From Penicillium oxalicum (lineage: Eukaryota > Ascomycota > Eurotiomycetes > Eurotiales > Aspergillaceae), in assembly GCF_001723175.1 (NCBI RefSeq), contig NC_064656.1:2418001-2482000 (forward strand): DNA of 64,000 bases. Direction: 5' to 3'. Shown here piece by piece: positions 35,501-48,054 of the stretch. The position numbers and the translations under genes were made by a program. Within the stretch, counting starts at the first letter, position 1. Every line of letters starts with the position of its first letter. The notes beneath the pieces are model-generated. The model did no database searches, was not told the origin of the DNA, and saw only the letters and a list, made by a program, of their open reading frames with translations.

Positions 35501-37308
35501 CGATCGACGAACGAAGGGAGTCGTTTGTGCGGCGTCAGTGCCATGGGACGGCTGTTGCCAGCCATACGGGCCTGCAGAACAGCTTCCTTCCTGAGCGAGC
35601 TGCTGGACCGGCGTCTACGGCCAATTGATGGATTGTGCAGCGCAATACCCTTGCAGACTTCTTCGTGTCCCAGACGATCTCGCTCTCGGGTAAACTTCTC
35701 CTTGAGACGATCCAGCGCGCTTCCTCGAAGATCGTTGGGCAGATCCCACGTGGTAAACTTGGCAACCTGGCGCTCGATCCCTAACACGTCAGAAGTCAAG
35801 CCCAGATACGAGTGAGCAGTTGCAAAGGTCACGCGTTGTAGACGGGTCAGAATGACCTGAACAATGTGCGCAGTTGCTCTGGGGTAAACTCGTGTCAGAC
35901 GGCGAAATGCGCTCGCGGGGATGATAGCTATTGTTGTATCAACCGTTGCTCGAGCGACAATGTCCGGATGCACCGATTTGCGACGCTTTCCTGCTGGCCG
36001 GCTGGCTTTCGATTGCGATGTCTGATTGCGCAGGCCATGGCTTTCGCCAAGATGAAGGGGAGGAACCGCCGGCAGTCCATCCCCAGGACCATGAATCGGA
36101 GTTCGGGGCTCACTCGAGTTCTCCATGACTGACTGATGACTACCCATCATGCCCACCCTGGGACTAACCGGAACTGAGTCGGCGCGGAAATGGCTCGAGT
36201 CTGACTGGCTTGAGGTGGAGCGTCGGGTTTCGTCGAGCTGGATATCTTCAGTGAAGAGAGACAGAATAGAAAATAGTGACGACATGGCAGCACCGTTCTT
36301 CACCTCCGTCAGCAATTGATAGCCCTGCCGGCCATGCAGATGTGTATCCTCCTCATCCGAGGTCGCTTCCTCATCGAGTTGCAGACTCTCCTCCGAGGCA
36401 CTCGCCGCAGTCTGCCTCGGCCGGGTGGATTTGACAAATATCTGCACCAGCCCATCGACCACCAAGCAGAAGCCTTTTTCTTCTTCCAGCATCAACGTCT
36501 CTCCGGCGATCAGCTTCCTGGTCTGCATGGTCCGCGTCAACTCATGGAAGACGGGGCGCTCGAGGTAACCAAATACTTTAATCGCACTGAGGAATTCATC
36601 GAGATAATTTGCGAGACCTGGCTTCGAATCCCCTTCCTGCACGTCTGGAAACAAATCGATCTGTGCTTCCTTCCGGGGAGGCTCTGGGGGAAGACGGCTG
36701 TACATGTTCAAAAATCGATATCGAATGAACCAGCTCACCGTCGATACCAGGGCGAGGATGATCAGCATTCTGAGAAACACGGGGTTATATTAGCTCTATA
36801 TTCCCGGAATGGACGCAATTGCCGCTTGGCGGGTCGACCCGAGAGGTTAACAACGCAGGATATCAACTCACAGCGTAGTGAAATTCATGGTGAAGGTTAA
36901 ACTCATGGAAAAGAGCGTAAAGAGCCATGTGGGCAGCACTATCGTGGTGAAGGTGATGAGCCAGTATAAGCCCCGTGGAATAACCTGGAAGATGAAGTTG
37001 AACAACCAAGTGATCCACCCCGCCATGGTTAAGGGTAGTGGTGGGATGATTGGCGGGGGGTGAGTGGACACCACAGCGGACAGAGCGGTGGTAAGAGCAG
37101 AAGCACCGGGGGTGGAGGTGACCGTGACCGACGCAGCTGGCGCGAGGGAAGAAGACAAAGCAGACGAAGAGATGGAAGTTGAAAGAGCGACAGCAACAGT
37201 GGAAAGGCTTGGGTTCACCGAGGCGGCTGCAGCTGCAGCTGCAGCCGCCGGTATTAACGTGAGGGCCAGGGACGGACCCAGGGATGGGGCCAGGCCGCCG
37301 ATGGCCAT
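32521..37308 (-). CDS. nte1: Lysophospholipase Nte1 (neuropathy target esterase family)
   Basis: Two exons, 36872-37308 and 32521-36769, encode about 1561 aa. Nte1 is an ER-membrane phospholipase B that hydrolyses phosphatidylcholine to glycerophosphocholine. The start [10 protein letters not shown] leads into an alanine run and two hydrophobic spans ([20 protein letters not shown] and a segment through [17 protein letters not shown] that crosses the intron). Cyclic-nucleotide-binding-like domains follow ([57 protein letters not shown]). The patatin domain has the oxyanion motif [14 protein letters not shown], the nucleophile Ser in GGTSIGS (about residue 1291) and the catalytic Asp in LLDGGYIDN. 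Length and order match fungal Nte1. An ATG at 37566 would add 86 residues of non-family sequence and was not used. Confidence 0.95.
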
Positions 37309-39953
37309 GCTTTGGGTTGGCCTGAAAGGGGCGTTACGCAGGCTTAATGTGGTTACGCTGGGACCCAGGCTCCGCTTCCTACTTTTTGTTTGCACATGGC
37401 CGACGTCAGTCCCAACTTTAAAATGGCCGGCACGCTGGTCGCCGAGCGGACGCCAGAGTCGTGGAGAGCGACAAACGGGCAACTCGCGTTCGCGGCAGTG
37501 GACGAGGAATGTTTGAGCGACGTCAAAATAGAACGGGGCGGAACCTTGGAACACCGAGTCCACCAAGAAGAAGGAAAGGTTCAGGTGAGAGAGTGAGAGA
37601 GAGCTTTTCCAAGTACTGGGAACATCGGAAAACCGGATGATTGCACGGAGCCGAGGTCAAGGCGGTGGTGCAGGTTACAGATGGGCAGATTCATGGTTTG
37701 ACATCCGCCTGGCTTGGCACTTGGGCTGTTAGCGTGGCCGATCACGAGGTTCTGGGCGGCAGACTGGCGACTACTGTACATCCATGACAGCCGGTGGAAG
37801 AGACCTGGCGCATATTGTTATCGTGCAACGATATTTCACAACATGAGCATATATTGATACTGTGAGACTGCAAGTCGTCAAGGTATTTTAAACGAGCTTG
37901 GCACATGATACCGTGTCGGCGTCTTGGGAGCCCACTGATTAGTCCAGTTGAAGTACGACCACCGGCATGTGTCCCCCACATGCTTTTCAGTCCATCTGCG
38001 ACGGGACGATCCCCGAGAACTTAAGCATGTCCCCTACCAGACAGTGGACAAACCGGGATAGCGTCCTAGGATGTGCCTTACCACCACCTCTACGAGTACA
38101 AACCTTGATAGTATATACAGGAATATATGCAACCGTCTCAGAGCTGCAGACCAATAGATAGTGTTGCTCCAAACATGCACTTAAATCTCTCATCTCCTTG
38201 GGACCCGAGAAATTATTTCTTGAGACTGCTGGGCTCCCAGCCTGACAACTCTGGGCAGGACGAACAGTTGCTCCGTCAGTCGAAACGTGCCCCGACGGGC
38301 TGGCTACCGAGAGCCGGTGGACTCGGTGGAAGGTTCCGGACGCATCGAGCGGCCTTGAGACTTGCAGAGAGTACCCACCTGGACCACAGCATGTCCAGGA
38401 AGTGATCATCTCTTTGATTTCATTTCTTTGATTCCAATTTTCAAGTCCTTCAAGCTCTGCGATTAGACAGAGGCAGAGGTTACTGGACATTAAAAGATGG
38501 CATTCCTCGCCATGGTTTCCAGCACTCACTGTACGTACAGTAACTAGTGGTGCGTGCTATACAGGGACCCAGTCACTTGACACCTTGCTGAGCCAATGGA
38601 AATTCCAGCACTTACCTATGTAGTCAATAAATTCCAGACCATTCCACAAGAAAAAAGAGGTTTCGGTATATATATATATTGGACGTTCACATTGATGACA
38701 TCTATGGCACCGCACGTAAGTGCCAGCCCGGTGTCCGGCATTCGTGGACCAACTCAAGCTCATTAAATCTACCACACCAGGTACAGTTGACCAAAACTAC
38801 CTAGTTGTGCCAGCCTCGCCTCCTATCCACCTACTACCAAACGCTGGAGTATTCCAGGAATACCGAACATATGGGAAGTATTTAGGTTTAGACTTGGGGG
38901 ACTCAAGAAGGATTTGAATGAAGCTCTCGAGGTTCATTTTCATGGAACAATGAATGTCTGTCCCCTTTTGAGACCAGGCCACTAGGGATCTTTAGGTTTC
39001 CAATACTTTAATATCGCAAAATCATGGTTAGGGCCAGCTTACTCATCGTCAAGGTTGATTTCTGCAGATCCAGCATTGGCATTCAAGCCCCCAATGACCT
39101 AGGTAGCTCCTAGCCTGAGCTTCTTGACGGTATTTCTTCTAGGCTTGCGCGGGGGGAGAACGTGGCCGCGCGCTTACATACCCAAGGTATGTGAACTAAG
39201 GATTCAGTGATGTGCCGGGATGATCTCAGACTCAAGAATTGATCAGCCGGTGGAGATGATCAACAGATTAGTGGTAGAAACTAGTGTTCCTCATCAAGTT
39301 GACCTGGGTCCATTACACTCATTTACGTCGCAATTCATCCGCTTGATAGATATCTAGGGCATCTAAACTTGTACGTAACCTGCTTTGATGGTTGAAAGAG
39401 ACGAGCTCGACGTGGAGGTACGCTTGTTGTTTGTGTGTTTTTGTGTGGGGGAACGCGCTTGAAAAGGCGCTTTCAAGGGTAAACAGGAACCTCGGACAGA
39501 ATCGATATCCATATTGATCTGGTACGTACAGGTGTACCCTGCTGAGAGGCTTGCGAATTTCTGCTCAGAATACGCGCAACAGCCCCAACGACCACGGTCC
39601 GCACTTGTAAGGGGCAGAAAGCCTAAATAAAAAAAATCTTGAAACAACGAACACAGGGCCAGATGGGCCATCAACTTAGGAATAGAAATAAGCGTAGGTT
39701 GTAACAACACTGCTGACGTGGGAGCAGTTGTCGCAGTCTTGGCAACCCCCACATGGTGAGCTGAGACGTGCGCCCAGTCAGCTCGCAACATCTCCGAGTT
39801 GAGCGGGAGTGCCTGCCGCCGTGAGACACTCCAATGCCTATGGTCCTGTCTCCGCCTTCCTCCCATCTCCTAGACTCAAGTATCTACGTTGCGCTTTTCA
39901 TACTCACTTGCTACGACTTGGTGGTTTTGGTCGTCGGAAGACCTGCCGTGGTG
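37309..39953. other. Divergent intergenic region between nte1 and the golgin gene
   Basis: About 2.6 kb. It holds a (TA)n stretch near 38670-38682, a 14-bp perfect palindrome at 38528-38541 and GAGA-rich sequence near 37590. Two minus-strand open frames (180 codons at 37987-38529 and 167 codons at 39363-39866) have no recognisable features and I do not call them genes. Confidence 0.5.
38528..38541. repeat. 14-bp perfect palindrome
   Basis: ACTGTACGTACAGT reads the same on both strands. It includes a TACAGT core like the heptamers clustered upstream of fphA. It could bind a dimeric factor, but there is no direct evidence. Confidence 0.6.
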
Positions 39954-42900
39954 ATGTTTCAGGTATGTCCCCATGCCTTCTCTTCGTGATCCGGGGAAAG
40001 TCGACCTCTATCGTTGCATTGCGACAGCTTGCCGTGTCCTAACCCCCGAAACCCCCATCACAGCGCCTCCGCGACGCCATCGACTCTCGAATTGCCGAGG
40101 AACAGGCGCGCCAAAAAACCGCTCAAGACAATCTCTCTCGATCGGGTTCCACACGCCGTCCACTCAATAACAATTCCTCCCCAGGTCGAACTTCTCGGCC
40201 CCGCCGCAATACAGGAACCCCTGTCCGAGGACCAGACCCTAAGGAATTCGAGGCAGAGTTTGCGACTGGAGAAGATGATGATTCGAGCCGTGCAGCGACG
40301 CCTCGCTTAGAGACCCCGGACGACCCCTCCGAGAAAGAAGCAAAGCCGTCTGAGACAGAGCCCAACGATGGTGATAACGAGAAGGGCAAGGCCAAGGCGC
40401 CTACTGCTGAGAGCGCTGGTAAAGACAGTGCTTCAAAGTCCACGGGGGAGAAGGGCTCCTTAGTCTCAGAAAAGCCCGAGCTGCCTGTGGAGGTCAAAGC
40501 AAAGCTTCGAAGGCTGGATAAGCTTGAAGTCCGCTATAATGGTACAATATCCGGTCACGCCAATGCGGACAAATGAGATCTTACATGCTGACTGACCGGT
40601 TCAATAGAGTTGCTGAAGGCGTATCGTTCCGCGCATGCGCGCGTCCTTTCCATCGAGCCATTCGAGGCGGCACTACGAGAGAACACACCCCTGACCTCCA
40701 TCGCCGAACCCAAAGCGCTTACGGAGTATCTGAACCAAATGTCTTTAAAGAGTGACATGGTGATCGATGAGTTGAAACGAGTAACAACCGACCGTGATGA
40801 CTACAAGAAGAAGATGGAGGAAGCTAAACAGGAAACGAAAGCCGCCCACGATGAGTTGGCTGGTTTAAAGAATCAGAAGGCCGCATCAGCCCAGGAGACT
40901 CCTCAAGGATCAGGCAAGAAGGAGGGAGAAGCCAGCGAGGAATTCTTTTCTTTCGACAACGAGGTCCCACGATTGGAGGAAGAACTGAAGGAGAAGCAAG
41001 GGGAGGTGGACGCACTCAAGACCGAGGTGGATAATCTCAAGAAAGACCTCTCCGTGGCGCGAGAGTCCACGGAGGGAATGGTTCAGAGCCTTGAGACATC
41101 CACCAGAGAGCTTCTTGAATTGCGCGACAGTAAGGATAAGCTGGACGCAGAAGTCGAGGCATTGAGGTCTTCCAAGGAGAAGGAGGCGGGAGAGCTCAAG
41201 GCGCAGCTCGCCGATACCGAATCAGCCCTGCAGGTAGCTACCGCCGAGGTCGAAAAACTAAAGACTGAGTTGCAGGGAAAGACCGCCGAGATTGAACGAA
41301 TGCAGGCCGAGGCTAGCGAGGCAGAGAAAGCAGAGAAGTCCGAGCTGGACCCGACCCTACTCGCCCAGTTGGAAGAAGCTAAGAAGGCCAAGGATGCTAC
41401 GGACAAGCGACTTGATGTAGTACAGAGCCTGGTTGACACCTTCAAATCCCAGCTCAAGGAAGCTGAGTCGCAAGTGTCGAGCCTCAAAAACGAGGTTGAC
41501 CAGAAGGCAGGAGAGGCATCCAAGCTTCAGCAGCTCGTGGATTTCATCGACGGTGGTTTGGATGGCAATTCAGTGTGGCATCAAGCGAAGAAAGACATCG
41601 AGACGGGCAAAGAGGCCAACTTTGAGGAGATCCGCAAGAGCCTCGTCCCCGTCGAGAAGCCCACAGATTCTGTCTCGACTCCGTCGATTGCGGAACCGGA
41701 AGTGCAGGCTCCAGCTGGCGGAGGTGCCGGTGCCGGTGTCGGTGCAGGTGGGAAGAAGAAGAACAAAAAGAAGAAGAAGGGTGGTAAACCTGCGGAAGAA
41801 GAGCCGAAACCCAAGGAGACATCCGTGACCGAGATTTCACCTCCGGCAGCCGACGCTGGGGTTGTCGACGATCTAAAGAAAAAGATTGAGACACTTACTG
41901 AGCAGCTGGCTGCGAAGGAAGCAGCTATTGATCGTCTTAGCACAAAATTGAAGGGCGAAGAGGATCTGAAGGAAGAGATTGAGTCGCTGCGTGACGATCT
42001 CATCAACGTCGGACAGGAGCATGTTGAGGCGAAAGACAAAATCAAGGCGCTCACCGCAGAGAAATCTGCTTTGCAGGAGACCATCACGAAGCTGGAGGCG
42101 GAACTAGCGGAGGTCCGCACGAGCACCGCATCCACCTCGGCTGATTCACAAAAATTGCACGACGATCTAAAGGCGGAATTCGAGCGTCTCAAGTCGCGTT
42201 CGGCTTCATTGGAAACCGACTTGTCGGCGGCTCAGCAACTTGCCGCAACCCGATTCAAGGACCTCACGGATTTGCGAGAGACTCTAGAGAAAGTTCAACC
42301 TGAACTGCGGAGCCTGCGAGCGGAATCATCAGAGCTGAAGACATTGAAAGACACCCTTGCCAGCAAAAATGGCGAGCTAAGAAAGCTTGAAACCAATTGC
42401 GATGAATTGCGTGCTGACCTCAAGGTCATCAAAACGAAGGTTTCGGAGCGAGACTCCGAAGTCAGCACCTTGAATAAGAAGATCCGCCAAGAAACGGATA
42501 GCCGCCTCAAGGCCGAGGAGGCACTGACGGTTGCTCAGTCTGAGTTGCGTTCATCGGAAGCTCGGAAACAGGAGGCCATCAGCTCGCGAGACAAGACTGC
42601 TGGAGAGTTGAGCAAGGCGCAGGAGGGCCTGAAGAGTTCGCGAATGAGGGTCAGAGAGTTGGAAGAGCAAATCTCTCAGCTGAGTAAGGAGATTGGAGGA
42701 CTCAAGGAAGAGATTCAACTGAAGACTGCTCAACATGCCAGTGCGCAGAGCCTGATTGGTAGCATGCGTGATCAGACAGCCGAAGTGGCTACCCAGATGA
42801 AGGAAGTGAGAGATCGATGCGAAAACTTGGAGGAGGAGCTGGCGGATGCTCACCGGCTGCTCAATGAGCGAACCCGGGAGGGGGAGACCATGCGTCGACT

Positions 42901-43719
42901 GATCAACGACATTGAGACTCGGTCCGAGGCGAAGGTCCGTGATTTCAAGGAGCGGATGGAAGCAGCTGTGGAAGAGCGCGATCGCGCCGAAGATGAAGCC
43001 AGTACTCAGGCCCGTCGTCGTGCTCGAGAGATGGAAGATCTGAAAGCCAAGGTTCGTGAAGCCGAACGTGCCCTGCGAACGGCCGAAGAGGACCGAGAAA
43101 GTCTCGAGCAGTCTCAGAAGGACTGGCGCCGTCGGCGTGATGAGCTCGAATCTGAATCGGAGCGGTCCGCTCAGGAGCTTGAAGAAGTGCGCCAAGCGAT
43201 GGCTTCTCTTCGAGAACAGCTCGACGAGAGCGAAAAGCAAGTGCGTGACTTGGAAAAGGAAAAGATGGAGCTGCGTCGCTCCGTTGAGGAGACCAGCAAT
43301 CGCCTGGAGAAGCTGCGTCGATCGCATAAGACTCTAGGCGAGGACATCCGGTTGCGTGGCATGGAGTCAGGTCGACAATCTTCTCGATCCTCGATGGAGT
43401 CAAATTCTCGCCGACCCAGCGGTGTCCTCTCGCCTGTCGCGCCCGACCGCAGCACGTCCAGCCGCAGGAGCGAGACTCCATCCAGTGCTGGGCCGGGGCC
43501 TGGTTCCATTGACTACATGTACTTGAAGAATGTACTGCTCCAGTTCATGGAGCAGAAAGACAAGAACTACCAGAAGCAGTTAGTTCCCGTGCTGGGGATG
43601 CTGCTTCATTTCGACCGGTAAGCACCGGACCGGGTTGACACCCAACATACGCATCTGAAGCTGACGTGATTTGCAGAAACGATGAACAAAAATGGATGTC
43701 GGCGATCATGTCTCGCTAG
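39954..43719 (+). CDS. imh1: GRIP-domain golgin (Imh1-like)
   Basis: Four exons: 39954-39962, 40064-40541, 40608-43617 and 43677-43719, giving about 1179 aa. GRIP golgins are long coiled-coil tethers at the late Golgi, recruited by Arl1-GTP. The first coding exon is 9 bp (MFQ), joining to RLRDAIDSRIAEEQARQ, a typical N-terminus for fungal Imh1. A Ser/Arg-rich, acidic region follows. From about residue 165 to 1080 the protein is nearly continuous coiled coil rich in Glu, Lys and Leu. It is broken by a Gly/Lys-rich patch (GGKKKNKKKKKGGKP) near the middle. The C-terminal GRIP domain starts near SIDYMYLKNVLLQFME and ends NDEQKWMSAIMSR, crossing the last intron; the conserved Tyr is in DYMYLKN. 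All junctions are GT-AG and in frame. Confidence 0.9.
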
Positions 43720-44189
43720 TCATGGACCTGCACGCTATATTGTTAATATTCTTGATGTTCTTCCTGAATCCATACTCCTTCCCGTCTGTCCTTCGCAGAT
43801 GGTGTCTTTTCCCGCGTCTGTTCAGTATCATGTTTGATGCCCATGCCCATCATTCGTAGAGTCAGAATCCACACGACGGAGTCATGAATGGCCAGTTCAA
43901 CATCCTAGACCGCAATACGCCCCTCGAAGATAGGACCATGACCTCCAGCCTTACGCCCTACGCCCTTATGTCGACATGCCGAAAATTCACCGAGTCGGGT
44001 GGATCTCTCACTTCATCGGCATTGGGAAGTTGTCTCGGGAGCTGCCGAGCGTCGACACTCGGCCAGAGTAGATAAGTGCCGGGTATGTCCCCATCTCTAC
44101 GCACTTTCAAGCCACTCCAACTTTCTCCAATACCAGCGATTGTTGCTTTTCCATTTTCGTATTCACCCACGGTTCTTTCCGTTGCAGTC
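43720..44189. other. Spacer between the golgin and GNAT genes
   Basis: This spacer is under 500 bp and holds the golgin 3' flank and the promoter of the acetyltransferase. I see nothing else. Confidence 0.6.
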
Positions 44190-44830
44190 ATGGCCAGTCA
44201 GCCCACTATCCGTCTTGCGACGCCTGAGGGTCAGTTCAACGGGGATCGCAAAACCATTGACATTGTGGGGGAGCGAATGATTCACCTCGATCCATAGCCG
44301 GAACCTCGCAATTTGCTCCTGCTGACTCCGATGGCTCCCATGCAGACGTCCCGTTCATCCTCCAGTTCATCCGCGAACTCGCCGACTACGAAAAAGCCCT
44401 TCACGAAGTTGAAGCCACCGAAGAATCTCTCCTCGCCACCCTCTCGTTTCCCAATGACACACCCAAGCGCGGCTCCGTCTACACGGCGCTCGTGATCCCC
44501 CCACCCTCCGCCGAGAACCCCTCCCCCGTCCCCGTCGGTATGGCTCTCTATTTCTACAACTACTCCACCTGGCGCTCGGCACCGGGCATCTACCTGGAGG
44601 ACCTGTACGTCCAGCCCGCTGCGCGGGGTAACGGCTACGGTCTCAAGCTGCTCAAATTCTTGGCTAGGCAGGTGTTGGAGATCAACGGTCGTCGATTGGA
44701 GTGGAGCGTACTCACGTGGAACACCCCGAGCATTGAATTTTACAAGCAGGTTGGGGCAAAGGCGATGGATGAGTGGTTGAAGATGATGGTTGACGGACCC
44801 GCGTTGGAAAAATTGGCGGAGGGCGCTTGA
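44190..44830 (+). CDS. GNAT-family N-acetyltransferase (diamine acetyltransferase-like)
   Basis: Two exons, 44190-44229 and 44346-44830, encode 174 aa. The intron has a GTCAGT donor and an ATGCAG acceptor and joins MASQPTIRLATPE to DVPFILQFIRELADYEKAL. The ELADYEKA segment and the acetyl-CoA loop LYVQPAARGNGYGLKLL (a Q/R-x-x-G-x-G/A type motif) are typical of GNAT enzymes. IYLEDLYV, EWSVLTWNTPSIEFYKQVGA and the final MDEWLKMMVDG strongly resemble spermidine/spermine or thialysine N-acetyltransferases (SSAT group). It would transfer acetyl groups from acetyl-CoA to a small amine, probably in the cytosol. Substrate cannot be fixed from sequence. Confidence 0.88.
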
Positions 44831-45585
44831 AAATATATCAGAGGAATTGATGACGGGACGAGCTACGCCTACGTTTTTTGAACCAGGTCAATCCTCTACT
44901 TACAACGTACCTCTCCACCTACTTACGCAATGTCTAAAATCAAATGACAACGAACCTGAAGGATCAAAAATAAAAAGCGACTTTTGAGATCGACCAGTCC
45001 GGTCGGCGGTTATCGTAAATGGTAAGGTTCATGATGCATCTGGACTGGAGCTTACGAACTCTTCAGAGTGGTTCAAGGCAGCTGTGGAGCAACGCACAGC
45101 ACTGCATATTGATCCATAGCCCCGGTACATATGTCTGGTAGGAGCCCTGTATGAGTAGTGGGCTCTGTTGTAGGTAGTGGAACCAGGCTATAACCCATCG
45201 ATCTGAAGAATTACGGGCAGTGGTTAATAATCTTATATTGAGCTTCGAAACAATTCAGAAGCCCAGGTATCCTATCGATACCATTAATTGTTCGATAAGG
45301 TCCGAGTTCGAAACCAGCCAGAAAAGAAACCGCTGAGAGCCTTCGCTTTTGTCGTCCAACAGACGACCACGCCTCCCTACGCTCTGATTGCCGATTCGGG
45401 GGTTTCGATCAAGCCGGCCATTCCAAGATTAACACAAGCTCGCCCTCTGCCGGTGACGTCGTAAAGCGGTCCGTCGGGCGGCTGTGACCAAAGTGACGAC
45501 AGCTCTCCCCGGTCTTGCCCCCCCTCCTCCTCCTCGCATTTCAGCTTCTTCGCAGTCTTGCTCACTCGCAAGTCACACCGTCGCA
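44831..45585. other. Spacer upstream of the TMEM16 gene
   Basis: No gene is seen. A GTTCGAAAC sequence near 45306 resembles a tRNA B box but no matching A box or cloverleaf stems surround it. Confidence 0.55.
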
Positions 45586-48054
45586 ATGGCAGCTGCGACT
45601 GAAGCAAATGCGCTCGGTTACAACTTGAAGGTGGACTATGTGATTCACTATAGTTTTGGTGATTCAGGTAAGCGAAACCGCCCCGGAGGCAAAGACGAAA
45701 TGCTCGTTTGTAGCTCCCCCCTCCACTTCTCTTGACATTTTGCAGAAAAGCTGATCCAGCCCTCCGACTACCTATTGGTCTTTTCCAGATCAGTCACGGG
45801 CCATCGTTCAGCTGGAGAATCTTCTGCGAGCTCTCGCCCATGCGGGTCTTCAAATTGAAATTCGTCAGGGAGACGAGTCGTCACTCCTCATCTTTGTTCG
45901 CGCCCCCAAGAAACAACTCAACCGGGCGGTCTATCAGTCGCGGTATGTTCTCTTGGGAATTTCGATTGCGCCATATGTTCAACGGCTGATATCGGGTACT
46001 GATGTCGCTACCTTGTAGAGTGCGTGACTGGCTCTATGGCATTCGCAATACAGAACCGGAGCCGGCCAGCTCCGTCGAACCACAGAATGAGGCCGAGCGT
46101 CTGCGCGTGATTGAGCATATGATGACGCTGCCCACAGCAGAGGGTGGTGTTGGAATCACCCCTAATCACGGCGAGTGGAAGAATGTCACGAAAATTCTGC
46201 CTCTTCATGACGAGGAAACCAACAAGAAATGGCTACAAGAGTGGAGTCAAAAGACACTCTTGTCGGAAGCAGAGCTTGATCAGATCCGCGACAAATTTGG
46301 CGAAAGTGTCGGCTTCTACTTCGCCTTCCTGCAGTCGTATTTCCGCTTTCTCATTTTCCCAGCAGCCTTTGGATTTTCGTGCTGGTTCCTGTTGGGGGGA
46401 TTCTCGGTGATTTACACCGTTGTCAATTCTCTCTGGGGTGTTGTCTTTGTGGAGTACTGGAAGAGACAAGAGGTCGAATTGAGCTGTCGCTGGCAGACCA
46501 AGGGCGTATCGGTCGTGGAGACTAACCGACGCGAATTCCAGCCCGAGAAGGAAGTTCGCGACGATGCTACTGGTGAGATGCGGGGGGTCTTTCCAGCCAC
46601 GAAGCGCATGCAACGCCAACTTCTGCAAATTCCCTTCGCGATGCTCGCGGCTATTGGGCTTGGTGTGATTATTGCGACTTGCTTCGCCATTGAGATCTTT
46701 ATCTCGGAGCTGTACAACGGCCCTCTCAAGTCATGGCTGGTACGATCAAGCCGCTTTGTTGCGCTTCATTCGATTATGTACTCGTTTGACTAACCCTTCT
46801 CAGGTTTTCATCCCAACGATTCTGGTCTCGGCTCTGGTACCAACCATGAGCGCGGTTCTCGTGTCTATCGCGACTAAGCTGAACGACTACGAGAACTACG
46901 AGACCAATGAAGCGTATGAAGCTGCTCTTACCCGGAAGGTCTTTGTGATCAACTTCATTACGTCTTATCTGCCGATTCTTCTCACCGCATTTGTCTATGT
47001 ACCATTTGCCAGCTGGATTGTTCCTCACCTGGACATTTTCCGGCTCACGGTTCGCCCATTTGTGTCAAAGGAACACGTCACCGCCACGGACTGTTCGCAC
47101 TTCAAGATCAATCCGAACCGGTTGAGGAATCAGGTTATCTACTTTACCGTCACAGCCCAGATTGTTGGATTTGCCCTTGAGACCATCGTTCCCTACCTGA
47201 AGCAACATGCGGCTCGAGAGTACAAGGCTTATAACAAAAAGCGCAACGACGCAAATGATGACAAGGACTCCCCTGAACACTCCCCTGTCAGAATCTACGA
47301 GGATCCAGAAGAGGAGAAAGAGTTCTTGAAACGTATTCGCAACGAAGTCGAGCTACCAGAGTACAAGGTGACTGACGACCTCCGTGAGATGTGCATCCAA
47401 TTTGGCTACTTGTCACTCTTTTCTCCGGTGTGGCCATTGGTGCCATTGTCTTTCTTCATCAACAATTGGATCGAATTGCGGTCTGATTTCTTCAAAATTT
47501 GCAAAGAGTTCCGACGACCTTCACCCTTGCGATGTGATACAATTGGCCCATGGCTTGATAACCTGGGCTTCTTGACTTGGGTCGGTAGCATCACCAGCGC
47601 TGCCTTGCTCTACTTGTTCAGTGGAGACTCATCAACCGGGCCGAATGGCGAACCTACCGATATCAAAGGATGGGCATTACTGCTTTCGATTTTCTTTGCC
47701 GAACATATTTACTTGGTCCTCCGGTATGCCGTTCAAACTGCCATGGCACGAGTTGAGCCCCCCAACGCGCGCAAGGAACGCAGCGAACGGTACCTGTTGC
47801 GCAAGCGATACCTAGAGTCCACCCTCCAAGTGGATGTGAACGAGGCGCTCGAGGAGAAAGATGAGGTTGTTGATCGCCCTCCCGAGCTGACCCGTAAAGC
47901 GCTCGAAGAAGATGCCCGCCGCAATTCCGAACACTCCACAGACCCGGCTGAGAGGTTTTGGATGCGTCAGCGCGGTTGGACTGAGTCGGCCAAAGTGGGA
48001 AGTGGAATCATCCAGGCTCAGCCAACTAAAAAGAATTTCAAAAAGCAACAGTGA
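45586..48054 (+). CDS. TMEM16/anoctamin family membrane protein (Ist2-like scramblase)
   Basis: Four exons: 45586-45667, 45789-45942, 46019-46739 and 46804-48054, encoding 735 aa, the length of the structurally studied fungal TMEM16 scramblases. These proteins are calcium-activated lipid scramblases and channels of the plasma membrane or ER. The cytosolic N-terminal domain starts at VDYVIHYSFGDSDQSRAIVQLENLL. Ten hydrophobic segments follow from about residue 190, with loops such as NRREFQPEKEVRDDATGEMRG. Likely Ca-binding helices include FFINNWIELRSDFFKICKEF and LLLSIFFAEHIYLVLRY, which carry the conserved acidic residues and the E-H-I-Y-L motif. A charged C-terminal tail follows. The acceptor of intron 1 is TTTTCCAG at 45788; an earlier TTTGCAG would shift the frame and break the conserved N-terminal domain. 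Confidence 0.93.

Noticed and set aside
37309..37566. Upstream ATG (37566) as start of Nte1
   Set aside because: The extra 86 residues are unlike Nte1 N-termini and would leave the promoter region coding. MAIGGLAP is a better start.
37987..38529. 180-codon open frame on the minus strand
   Set aside because: No family motif, signal peptide, membrane span or plausible splice partner. It lies in intergenic DNA between two divergent genes. Kept only as a remark.
39363..39866. 167-codon open frame on the minus strand
   Set aside because: It lies opposite the leader of the golgin gene, is low in complexity at its end and matches no family I know.
45301..45315. Second tRNA B-box-like sequence GTTCGAAAC
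   Set aside because: No A box or cloverleaf in the surrounding 90 bases.
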